Source: Tulasnella sp. 424 (lineage: Eukaryota > Basidiomycota > Agaricomycetes > Cantharellales > Tulasnellaceae). From it: a DNA stretch of 36,488 bases. How positions within the stretch are numbered: position 1 is the first letter of the stretch; each line of letters begins with the position of its first letter. Below are positions 8,195 through 18,289 of this stretch, in pieces. Position numbers and translations under genes: made by a program. The DNA lies in the NCBI GenBank assembly GCA_019633425.1, contig WSUB01000274.1:1-36488 (forward strand), written 5' to 3'. Below the pieces are notes generated by a model. It saw nothing but the letters and a program-made list of their open reading frames with translations, did not search any database and was not told the DNA's origin.

Positions 8195-11100
8195 ATGGCT
8201 ACGAGCGATGGAACGACGTTGATCGATAATCAGCCACCCGCAAAACCACTGGTGGCTCCTGGTCAATTGCCTGGAATTCCGACGGATAACGTCCTAGACC
8301 CCAGACTTGGTCAGAGGATCGAATCCTTAAAAAAAGCAGTAGAATCAATACTAAGCGTAAGTCTACTTCGTTTCCGCACGTTTGGCGTAACTGACCTTGT
8401 TCTAGAGCACCGACTGGCCCTCGGAATCCAAAGACGCCGCAGAGAGCCTGCTAAACATCATCAAGGCCTCACCAGATACCCCCAGTAATACGGTCAGCGT
8501 TTCTCAAGAGCTCCAAGGAGTCATTAAACAATTTATTCAGTACGTTCGTTGCTCTACGAAGCAGTCGGTTGGCTCCAACGTTTCCCCTCCCAGGATCCTA
8601 GAGGACGTCCACTCAAGATTAAAAGACGCATCGTCCAAGGCGGGGATGCGAAGATGGAAAGTCCTCCAGCGGATTAAATCGTTGGCGTCCGACCGCCCAA
8701 ACAAGTGCACGTTACTCTTCCAAACCTGCGAGGACGATGTGTCCAAAGTCATCACGGCTTTCAATGTACGTAGGATTGGGATAGCTTCGATTCTGGAGTG
8801 GCACAGTCTTATGCAGCGTCTTGAAGGATTGCTTGGAGAATGAACGCAAAATGGGCAAGTAGGGTCGAATTCTCTTCCCTCCACCATAGAACTCATGTCC
8901 TGATTTTAGAGCAAGATATCGCGGCCTCTGGACTACTTCCCGGATCATTTGCTGGGCAAGCGCCTGCAACGCCTTCCAGCGTTCAGACAACGCTCGCCGA
9001 AAAAGGGATTGCGTCCGCCGATTCGACCACCGGCGCATCCGTGACTCAACAGTCGCCCTCCGCTGTCCCCGAGAGCGGGAAATCTCAAAGTCAGATCCGT
9101 GCCGACGCTCTAACCATAGCCAGGAAGTTATTCAAAGGGGTAGAAATTGCGTCTGGATCCATTCCTGTCGTGGGGAACTTTGTCGCAGCCGCTGCTAAAG
9201 TCGGATTGGCATTTGTCGAATCCGTTCAGGTGCGGTAAAGCTGCATGCCATTCACTATATTTGCTCCTAACAAGGTTATCTCAGACTATGGACAGCAATG
9301 ACGACCTAGCAAAGGATTTGGGATCGCGGATGACCAAACTTTCTACACTGCTCGCAAGCTTCGCGAAGAAACCGAACGAGGATCACGGGGAAGGTATGGT
9401 GAACCATGTCGAGGAGCTGCAAAAGTACGTTCCTATCACATCTCTGCTTCAGTGTACTAAGGTTTCGACCAGGGAGCTCCGGAAAATGCACGCCAAAGTG
9501 AAAGAATGGGAGTCCTTGGGTCGCTTTGACAAAGCGTTTTACTCTCGCGACCATGCGGAAGCGTTGAAGGGTTATCAGGGAACGATCCAGACGGCCCTCG
9601 AGGAAATGCAGGTTAGTAGAACAACGCTTTGTCTTTGCAAACTTGTCAGCTAAATTTGCCGGCGACCAGCTCCTCGTGGGCATTGACACGCGGAGCATCG
9701 TAATCGAACTTAGTGAGTTCTCTCAACTCCACGACACCGTACTTTCCTGACACCATATCTCAGAAAACACTGAAGTACAGAGGGAGAGGCGTCGCCTTCT
9801 GAAGTGCCTTGGAGATGGAAAATATGGAGCACGAGGCAATGCGATTGAAGAAGTCACCTGCTTCCCGGGAACAAGAGTGGGAATACTGGAGCGGGTCGAC
9901 ACCTGGATTAGGGAATCGTCGACTCATGACCGGGTGCTGTGGATCCGCGGGATGGCCGGGAGAGGGAAGTCAACCATTGCTTCGACGGTGTTTCACAGCT
10001 GGAAATGCCGAGCCTCCTGCGCGATCTTCCACTTCCGTCGCGGACAGAGCACACTGAACACACGCGTCGTTTGCGCTCTCGCAAGACAGCTTGGAAACAG
10101 CTTGGTTCCAGAAGTCAGAAGCGCAGTGCTCGAGAGTGTGCAGGAGAATCAGGACATCGCGGATGAACGACTTGAAGAGCAATTCAAGGCACTCATCGTG
10201 ACTTCACTGAGCAAGCTCGACAATCAAAACCACCCGATCCTCATCGTCGTCGACGCCCTCGATGAATGCGACGACCCAACCAACGCTGAACACTTTGCTC
10301 GGCTCATCGATCGACATTCCGAATCATTACCCGCCAACGTCAAATTCCTCCTTACGTCGCGTCCGGAAGCCCATCTCATTCGAGCTATGGAGCCCGGGCG
10401 ATGGCGCTCAGAGGACCTGGACACGGCTGCTGACGTGTCAGCAGACCTGGAACGATTCATTCGACAAGCCTTTAGGCAAATCCAGGACTCCGACCCCAAC
10501 GTTCCGAAGGACTGGCCTTCGTCGGAAAACGTCAGTGGGCTAGTGGATATGTCCCAAGGATTGTTCCAGTGGGCGCGCACAGCGATCACGTATATACGGA
10601 GCGGGTCGCCCGTGAGTCGATTGCGGGGGTTGCTGAAGCGTCCTTCGAAGTGGAGCGGGCTCGACGACTTGTACCACCAGATCCTCTCCAGGGCCTTCGA
10701 TAGCTTCAAGCTAGATCCAGAACGAGGGGGTCTATTGCATCGAGTATTAGGAACCCTTGTAGTAGCGCCATATCCAATCTCTGCCGAAGTTATCGCCGGC
10801 CTGTACGGTGATAATGACATCTTCGACGAGATGGACCACGCGGAGGTCATCCTTTTCCTCCGCCAAGACATTCTCGCCGACCTCAATTCCCTCTTGTTCA
10901 TCCCGACTTCACCCAATGAACCGATACGCGTGATGCACACCTCCATTCACGATCTTCTGGTCAGCGAGGATCGATGCGAGCGGAAACCTTACTACATCAA
11001 TATCATTCAGTATCATCAGCACTTAGCCGGCCTGTGTCTTCGCACCATGCTCGGACGTCTGAAGGAGAACATCTGTAATTTTTCTGACCTCTCGAAATCG

Positions 11101-13511
11101 AGCTCGGAGGCTCAGGACATTGCGGAACGGGAGGTATCCAAACCCGTTGTGTATTGCTGCCAATCATGGTCCACTCATCTAACGGAGGGAATAAAGTGGC
11201 CAAACTCGGGCACCAGTACTACTATAGAAGCTAGTTTCAAATTATTCAGTACGGAGAAGGTCATGTACTGGCTTGAGGTTATGAGCCTAATCGGAGCGAC
11301 GACGGATGCGATTCGAATGGCAAGGCGCGTGTATGAATGGTGTTCGGTGAGTAGAAACCGCAGGTTCGATGTCTTGAAGCGGCCAGGTGAACTGACTGAA
11401 GCTCATAGCAATGCCCTGTTGAAGGATCCGAGTTCAGTTCACTCGCCCCATTGTGGAATGATGTCCAGCGTTTCGTCACCATGTTCTCGGAGCCGATTCT
11501 ATTCGGACCGCTGCATATTTATGCTTCAGCGCTTCCTCATTGTCCTGTAAAGACGGAAATCTGGAATCTGTATGGCAAACATGCAAAGGTTCGAACTCTT
11601 CAGGGCCGCCAGACTTCAGTTTGGCCATCGAACCTCTGGACTCGATCGACCGGTGCCTCTGTGCAGGCAGTTGCATTTTCACCGGATGGCAACCTTCTAG
11701 CATGTGAATCCGATGACAACACCATTCAACTCTGGGATCCTCAGACCGGAACAGCAATTGGTGAACCACTCACGGGTCACAGCCGCTCAGTTACGTCCGT
11801 CTGCTTCACACGCGATGGCAGGCGCCTGGCATCCGGATCCTACGACGGGACGATTCGACTTTGGGATACTCGAACCGGAACAGAGGTCGGTGAACCACTC
11901 GAGGGTCATGACAACTGGGTTTTGTCCGTCTGCTTCTCACCCGACGGCAAGCTTTTGGCATCCGGATCCAGTGACATGACAATTCGACTTTGGGATCCTC
12001 AGACCGGCATGGCGGTCGGCGAGCCACTCGAGGGTCACAGCAGGTCGGTTACCTCTGTCCGTTTCTCATCCGACGGCAAGCTTCTGGCGTCCGGATCATA
12101 CGACACGACAATTCGAATTTGGGACTCTCAGACCGGAACGTCGGTCTGTAACCCGCTAGAGGGTCACCGTCATTGGGTTACGGCCGTCTGCTTCTCACCC
12201 GACGGGAACCTTCTGGCCTCCGGATCCCATGACGATACAGTTCGACTGTGGAATCCTCAGACCGGAACCGCCATCGGAGAGCCACTCACCGGTCACAGCG
12301 ACGGTGTCACGTCCGTCTGCTTCTCATCCAATGGCAAGTTTGTGGCATCCGGGTTCATTGACGGGACAATTCAATTCTGGGATCCTCAGACTGGAACCGC
12401 AGTCGGTGAACGACTCAACGGTCACAGCGAGTTGGTTACGTCCGTCTGCTTCTCACCCGATGGCAAGCTTCTGGCATCTGGATCCGAAGACAAGACAATT
12501 CGACTTTGGGATCCTCAGACCGGAACGACAGTTGCTGAACCATTCGCAGGTCACACAAAGTCAGTTCAGTCCGTCTGCTTGTCACCCGATGGCAAGTATC
12601 TGGCATCCGGATCCAGTGACGGGGCAGTTTGGCTTTGGGATTGTCAGACCGGAGCGGTGGTTGGTGAACCACTCACGGGTCACAGCGTGGACGTTATCTC
12701 CGTCTGCTTTTCACCCGATGGCGAGCTTTTGGCATCCGGCTCCTACGACAAGACAATTCGAATTTGGGATCCGCGGACTGGAACGGCGGTCTGTGAGCCC
12801 CTCACGGGTTACAGCGAGTTGGTTATGTCCGTCTGCTTCTCACCCGATGGCAGGCTTCTGGCATCCGGATTCTACGACGGGACGATTCGACTTTGGGATA
12901 CTCGAACCGGAACAGAGGTCGGTGAACCACTCGAGGGTCATGACAACTGGGTTTTGTCCGTCTGCTTCTCACCCGACGGCAAGCTTTTGGCATCCGGATC
13001 CAGTGACATGACAATTCGACTTTGGGATCCTCAGACCGGAACGGTGGTTGGTGAACCACTCGCAGGTCACAGTTATTGGGTTAGGTCTGTCTGCTTCTCA
13101 CCTGATGGCAGGCTTCTGGCATCCGGATCCTACGACCAAACCGTTCGACTTTGGGACCCTCGGACCCGAACGGCACTCGGGGAACCACTCACAGGTCAGA
13201 GTGACGAAGTGAGGTCCGTCCGCTTCTCGTCCAATGGCAACCATCTCATGGCAAATTATTTGCGTGGCGGTTTTGCCGCATGGGATGCCAACACATATCA
13301 AAGACTTGACACCCCATCCGATCCTCTCGGCTGTTCAGGTGTAGGGTTTCAAGATCATTGGATAACGGTATTTTCTTCCCGCTTATTTTGGCTTCCTTCA
13401 TCATTCTGGGGCAGTTCCGAATATAAGATTATCCTCTCTGGAAAGATACTTGTTGTCCTTTGTGACAGCAACCTTTCCTTTTTTGATGTTTCTCAGATAC
13501 TCGAGCTTTGA
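8195..13511 (+). CDS. NLR copy 2: helical-bundle / NACHT / WD40 receptor, intact
   Basis: Ten exons: 8195-8356, 8406-8539, 8594-8765, 8827-8854, 8910-9229, 9285-9424, 9473-9611, 9670-9712, 9764-11346, 11409-13511. They total 4824 bases, or 1607 residues plus TGA. Residues 1-54 are a polar tail. About 55-165 are helical (VSQELQG, EDVHSRLKDASSK, RWKVLQRIKSLAS). About 170-229 are a Ser/Thr/Pro-rich linker. About 230-380 form an MLKL-like helical bundle. The NACHT has Walker A GMAGRGKST (442-450) and Walker B ILIVVDALDECDD (538-550), with a sensor-like FLLTSRPE later. A helical connector with RSWSTHL-type sequence (here QSWSTHL) precedes 13 WD40 repeats (about 992-1550). It is expected to act in the cytoplasm as an NTP-driven oligomerising receptor for non-self or heterokaryon recognition, by analogy with HET-E-like proteins. 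The ligand is unknown. Intron 4 is GC-AG. Splice sites rest on conservation with copies 3-5, not on transcripts. Confidence 0.88.
8855..8909 (+). other. GC-AG intron (intron 4 of NLR copy 2)
   Basis: The donor here reads G|GCAAGT, whereas the same position in copies 3, 4 and 5 reads GTGAGT, GTGAGA and GTAAGA. The acceptor is TTTTAG at 8909. GCAAGT is the classical form of the rare GC-AG class. Splicing here joins residues RKM to EQDIAASG in frame, as in the other copies. Without it the frame runs from ATGGGCAAG into a TAG at 8860. Confidence 0.75.
9101..9712 (+). other. Segment coding for the MLKL-like four-helix region of copy 2
   Basis: Spans the end of exon 5 through exon 8, residues about 230-380. 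The order is helix 1 (ALTIARKLFKGVEIASG), then the hydrophobic run IPVVGNFVAAAAKVGLAF, an acidic helix (MDSNDDLAKDLGSRMTKL), a third helix (VNHVEELQKELRKMHAKVKEW), the short linker SLGRFDKAF and a last helix (HAEALKGYQGTIQTALEEMQ). The pattern of a Gly/Ala-rich first helix followed by a basic 'GRFDKAF..RDHAEALKGYQ' turn is what I know from MLKL N-terminal-type bundles in agaricomycete proteins. The same segment is intact in copies 3, 4 and 5. The assignment is by pattern, not by a profile search. Confidence 0.5.
11840..12007 (+). repeat. 168-bp perfect repeat, left copy, within copy 2 WD40 array
   Basis: Identical base for base, by reading, to 12872-13039. It covers the end of repeat 2, all the variable part between repeats 2 and 3, and most of repeat 3 (key residues YDGTIRLWDTRTGTEV and GHDNWVLSV). 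The left boundary is the C before TACGACGGGACG and the right boundary is CAGACCGG. Confidence 0.9.
12872..13039 (+). repeat. 168-bp perfect repeat, right copy, within copy 2 WD40 array
   Basis: Partner of 11840-12007, displaced by 1032 bases, which is exactly eight 129-base repeats. It covers the corresponding parts of repeats 10 and 11. Flanking bases differ on both sides, so the identity is bounded. Confidence 0.9.
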
Positions 13512-15070
13512 TTTGGTAGTCATATAGTTGTCGTATTTTCATTCGATCACGATCCTTGCTCAATCGACATGCCATCGATTTGTTATACGATCCAGACTGC
13601 TCATGCTTCGTGTCTAAAACAATGGCTGCGGCATTCGAGAAACATGAGTTGTAATCCAACGTTATTGGTTCAATCGACTTCAGATGTCCGAGTCAGTTGA
13701 GACCCTGAATAACTCGTGAGCTTTCCTATCTTGTTCTCAATTCGTTATCCACCGTTCCCCCGGTTCGGATGAAACAATGGACTGATTGGTATTGATTGAT
13801 TCTACGGTCAGGTCATGGGTCTATTCCCGTGCGGCTCAAGCTCACGTTAAGCAAACCAGAACATCGGCGTCCTTCTCGAAAGACACTCGTTTCGCTGGAG
13901 ATTCGGCAGCGTGAGTGCACGCTGACCGCTCATCAAACGGGTGTGAACGAACAGAATTACTATCACCCACATAAAAAAAATACTTTTAACAGTTATTATC
14001 CAAAATCCCACTAGCACGAGAACTTCCTCCATGTAAGCGCGTCAAAACTCCCGTCCCGTGTTTGTCGTTCTCGCTACTCCGTTGGATTCAAGCCACACTA
14101 ACCCTCAGTTCCGCCCCAAGCCCACTGGTACCAACACATAAAGTCTGGCAGCAAGCGGCACCGCGAGTGATTAATAATCCAATGTGTAGAGGTACCGTAA
14201 CAAATCAAAAGTTTAAATCCTCGTTAATTTCTGCTTTAGTCGACAGCTGTGGGGCGGATGGTACGTTACCTTGGAGGAGGAAGGACATTCTTCGACCTTT
14301 GAGGCTTTGCCAGCCTCCCGTGTCCGTGTAGCAGTCCTAGCCCCCCTCACGACCTTTCAACTGTATCTGAAACTCTTGGGGGCCTTGAAGTGAAAGGCAA
14401 GCTTACGGAGAGGACGACTTGAGACGCGACGACGTTGTGCCTAACGATCGCCCCACTTTCGCCGGACGAGGACTTCCATTAGCGTCGACGCAACGATGAG
14501 GCCGAGAGCGACTCAAATGGAAATGCACAGTCGGCCCAGGTCCCTACGGGTATCAGCGAATCAAAACATACGTCCCAATTCACGCTGCTGACCCTCGCGC
14601 GTCCAGAGAGTCTGCAAGGTGAGGGCGAGCCAGGTACGTCAGATCTGCGCGGTCCCAAGGATCCGGACCTTCCTCCACAACAAACGTCCGTAGCTGGTCC
14701 TTTTTTTTCTTGTTTTCTTCCGCGCGAGTCGGGTTTGTTCTGAGCTTCGAGACTGTAAGATGCAAAAATAGTAAGCGTGGCGAGTTATGTAGCGCGAGGT
14801 GGCACGGATACGCTGGGCACAGGCGGGGAAGTGATTTGGGTGCGTGTATTGCGTGCACGCAGAAGTGGAAGGTTACTTTCCGTGGTAGGGGAACTCGACC
14901 GCCGAGTCGGGGTGACGCGGCACTTGTGGGTGGCCAGACTCCCTTGCGAATGAATTGCATTGTCCATGAAGGTTCGACCATGATTTCGGGAGACGGGGGA
15001 AGTCGGGACAAGAGTGGAGCCGAAGGACAAGAGGATGAATGGACAAGTCGAGGACCAAATGACGCGCGGC
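13512..15070. other. 3' flanking block, copy B (no gene seen)
   Basis: Aligns by eye with 2096-3745, and its first 480 bases or so with 30068-30547. No supported coding region. Open frames such as 151 codons from 14710 are not conserved in the matching part of copy A. Confidence 0.7.
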
Positions 15071-16690
15071 AATCCTCCATATCCCTCATCTCTCCTCTTC
15101 ACCAAGCCTTGGGAAGTAAAACCTCTGAGTCTCCATCATCACTGCGTTGTGCACTGGCCTATTAATACGCAGCGTCGTTCGGCATCTGCGGGTGAGTGTA
15201 TCTGCTTTGTCATTTGAATGTGGACCGACAACGGAAATGACTCCCTTAGCACCGTCCTATGAGCCAATTTACCACCATGGGTTACATGCTCAGCACCCAT
15301 CTGCAATAATCATCAGTCCCCTCATATCTTTCCGTCTCCCCCTTCAATCTTGGGCCATTCAAACCCGAGGCCTCGTTCAACACTCCGCGGTTCCTTCAAG
15401 CAATGTTCCCTCCGCTGCCTCGCAATACCCCACCGATAGACTGGAAGAACCCAACCAGCGATACAATCCTAGGCCATGATCCTCCATAGGATCTCGCTTC
15501 GAGTCATACACGCTGTGGCAGACAGCCTTGGACACTCGAATCCAAGAGTTTCAACGGTGGTCTCTCGACCAGTGGATGTAAGTCCCATCCCTTTTTTTAA
15601 ATTGAGAGCACTTGGATTCACGACGTGCCTCCGCCACCAAGAAGTTCCCAAAGGTACTCGACAACTGCAGCAGAGCTCTCGGGTGCCATTGACTTTTCCA
15701 ACATTTTCCAAGTCTTCGGAACACCGTCGTCGAAATGATGGTGCTTCCGACCCCCTCCTTTTTTGTGGCCTTTCTATGCGTCGACATCTTCGGCAACACT
15801 TCACACTCCTGCTCCCCACCTGCCACTGGGACCGAATCCACTGCCCCCACTTTCTTCCGCTGATTACCGTGTAGTACTCGCAGACGAAGCCTCTGATCCA
15901 CCGTTTAATTGTGGACCGACAATCAATATGAGACGATTCGCTCAACACCGTCCCCTGATCCAATTCAAGCTACCATCCTCCACACTCACAATGATCAGCA
16001 GCCACCCCACATCCATCCGCCTTTCCTCCCCGCCTTCGCCTACTCAAACCCTTTCGTCATCAGTGACTACTGCCCAGGTCTAACGCGACGGCTCTCAGCA
16101 TTCCTCTCACTCGCAACTCTGTTCTGAGGGATTTCGGTCCAGAGATTGTCGATCGCCTGAATGAAACGGAGCAGGCGATGGGGAAGTCGACCTCGGGCAG
16201 CAATACATTAAGTCCCTCTCGGCGTTGAGCTCGGAAGCTCCGGCAATGTGCACAACAACTTCCAGTCGTGGAGACACCTCTTTCTAGTGGAATGCGAGAC
16301 ACCTTCTACTTGTCGCCCTGCCTCTTCATCGACTTTTCCCTCTCTGCCCGACCAAGCAAAGCGACGGGATGCAACGCCAAACCTCCTTCCGCCGATCAAG
16401 AACCCGGCTTGACGTCCGCTGGGAAGCTCGGCGGATGCGATTCAATACTCGTTGTCAAGAAACAGATGATGGGGAGTGGACCAACTCACTATTAGGGGAC
16501 TACTCAGACTACGGCCGTTTGAAGATGGCCAAATTAACATCCGGGAGTCGAGCGAATGGGAGGAAATCGGCAACTTTGCCAAGTGGTGGGGGAACCCATC
16601 GTATCGGAAGGGGGACGAGAGTTCTGAGCGAACGTCTCGGAGGTTGTCGCCAAGGATCGGAAAGACAGTCTACTTGACCCGGCACGCGAC
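15071..16690 (+). pseudogene. Decayed exons of an unidentified gene family, copy B
   Basis: Two coding-like pieces recur in other gaps. At 15501-15578 the frame reads YTLWQTALDTRIQEFQRW then SLDQW, and stops at a GTAAGT donor (15579). The matching piece at about 22193-22258 reads WLQIGLDSRMQKLLWRSFDGW before a GTATGT donor. At 16115-16186 the frame reads NSVLRDFGPEIVDRLNETEQ; it matches NSTLRDLGPEVVDRLREMEQ at 22068-22139 and a broken version at 33743-33811. A stretch near 15217-15370 also resembles 15907-16070, so this gap has an internal duplication. No intact reading frame joins the pieces. The family is not one I recognise. Confidence 0.5.
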
Positions 16691-17326
16691 TTGAGTACAG
16701 GGAGAGAAGCTAGCCGTCGGGCCGACCACTATCCACGTCAGGATACCCTTCCAGCAAGGTTCAGTTCAACGGCTATTCCTACCAACACATCCGTCGCGAG
16801 CGGAGCTCACTCAAACAGTGCGACGTGGTCGCTTGTTCAAGACAACCATCCTTCCGAGTCACAGGCAGCCAATACACTTCGTCACCGGGGTAGGCCATAC
16901 TACCTTCGAGCGTTGGTCCGCATAACGTCCCAGGCCAAGCCTTCGGACGTGGACCCACGAGAGCTGATCTTGGCAATGAACCGCATACACCTGAAACATC
17001 CAGCGCGTTGTCAAAAGCGTGTCAAGTGCGACTGGTCGTGTCGGGCACGTCCCGGAGGTCTCAAACGACCCAACAAAGCGACCCAGTCAGACCGCTCCGT
17101 TGTTTCATCCAACCCACCCCCCCTTTTTGGATCGTCTACCAATGCTCCGGGCTCGACCGGACGATCCTCAAACCTGCCGTTGACGGCGTTGGTGGCGTAC
17201 GAACCTCCGAAGTTCCCTCGTCGGGGATTTCTGCGGTCGCTATCACACCTTCGCGCTCAATTACACCTCTACTGTCTTCGGATGCCGGTGCAGCTGGGCC
17301 CGAGGATCTTGAGGAGAAGTCAATAG
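16691..17326 (+). pseudogene. Long open frame, relic of the same unidentified family (copy B)
   Basis: About 211 codons are open here, ending in a stop at 17324-17326, with no ATG at the left end (first codon TTG). The part reading DPRELILAMNRIHLKHPARC then QKRVKCDW aligns with PQELILAMNRTHQK and QKRVKCNW near 23090-23175, and LPLTALVAYEPPKF aligns with ALSNALVADEPPQF near 23330-23380. In the 23 kb copy these pieces sit in shifted frames. Conserved protein-level similarity suggests a real ancestral gene. Lack of a start and of the upstream exons suggests it no longer works. It has a low-complexity Ser/Pro-rich part and no domain I can name. Confidence 0.35.
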
Positions 17327-17845
17327 GAGCGGAAATCTGAGGCCCATCACGAAGGAACATGGTGCCTCTTTGACATGCCTAGGCTCCGCTACGGCTTCCG
17401 TTGCAGCGAAAAGCGTTCAACTTCACGTGGTGGCATATTCGACTCTGGGTACCAGCGATGCGCGCATTGCGTACTACGAACGTCCTCAGGCCCCCCTAAT
17501 AGTGGAGTGACACGGTATCCAAAGTTTCACCTCGGCGACCTCCATCGAGTTGCGACTGTGCCAGAATCTGCAAGCCCGCTTCCCAGGAAAGGAATGGTTT
17601 CAACGTTGTTGGTAGTTGGTCACGGAACGGAATACAGACCGAATCTTTTTCGCGAATCGGTTCATCATGGACTCCAGCCCCCCCTGAGTTGGGCCGACTG
17701 CGCGGGATTACCGATGCTTGGTGGAAGTGCGAGGGAGCTGAACGGAGTGTATGTAGTTAAAATGATGGCTTCCATACTGTAAGCGTGGTTGCAAGCATTC
17801 TTGGTAGCCAAAATGAGTGTTACTAGTAGGATGGGCAGTTGTGGA
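17327..17845. other. Intergenic block shared with other gaps
   Basis: Landmarks in common with 7260-7786, 23940-24318 and 33824-34201, for example GCTTCCGTTGCAGCGAA near 17393 and the 'gggaatcgg/gcgaatcgg' segment near 17651. No supported gene. Confidence 0.55.
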
Positions 17846-18289
17846 ACGCGTTTCGCACCTTAACAAAATAATCGTCAGACCTGGGATGTCCCTCTAAGGA
17901 TCGATCATCACGGGAACCCAGTAATTCGAGGTGGATGGGCCGCATTGTGTTAGCGCATGAAGGAGGTTTTCGACCGTCCCTCGTAGCACTTACTAATACT
18001 AGTACTATATATTTCATATCATTCCGCGTTATCGTGTCCCGGACCGACTCACGAGAAATAAGATTACTTTTTTAGTCATCGCGCTCGTACGATAACCCTA
18101 CCACGATTGGTGTCGCTCTAGCTCGAAATACCCTTCGGCCGAGATTGGGTACTCCGAGTCAAGGCCTGCATGTGCCTTGGGGCTGTGTCGTGGTTCGCCA
18201 CGCGGCAACCAACGTTCATCGACCTCGACCTCCCCCTCGCACACCACCACCAGTCCAGTACCGCACTCTGACATTCCCAAATTCCAAAT
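17846..18289 (+). promoter_or_regulatory. Conserved upstream region of NLR copy 3
   Basis: Begins with ACGCGTTTCG at 17846-17855, 444 bases before the ATG at 18290. It shares its course with the blocks before copies 2, 4 and 5, including AACAAAATAATCGTCAGACC (also before copy 2, with one change) and a C/T- and CAC-rich leader near 18222-18280. Because this block is still conserved, the broken gene behind it may still be transcribed. Confidence 0.5.

Larger units (their letters stand above)
11661..13337 (+). repeat. WD40 repeat array of copy 2 (13 x 129 bp)
   Basis: Thirteen repeats in perfect 129-base register: the first begins at GTG 11661 and the thirteenth at GTG 13209, a distance of exactly 12 units. 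Repeat 8 (SPDGKYLASGS, DGAVWLWDCQTGAVVGE) matches repeat 8 of copies 1 and 4, whereas most others differ between copies. Repeat 13 is degenerate (SSNGNHLMANYL). Confidence 0.95.

Noticed and set aside
8195..8356. Amyloid or prion-like signalling motif in the N-terminal tail
   Set aside because: The tail is polar and variable between copies (for example MATSDGTTLIDNQPPAKP versus MATRDVLTVAEKQLAQKP), without the repeated N/G/Q-rich pattern expected of HET-s or PP-type motifs.
8811..8816. ATGCAG as acceptor of intron 3 in copies 2 and 3
   Set aside because: It would put copy 2 into a TGA at 8847, and copies 4 and 5 have ATGCGT at the same place. The TTGAAG ten bases on is present in all copies and keeps the frame.
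14710..15165. 151-codon + strand open frame in the flank of copy 2
   Set aside because: The homologous part of the first gap (near 3250-3720) has no matching frame, so there is no sign of protein-level conservation.
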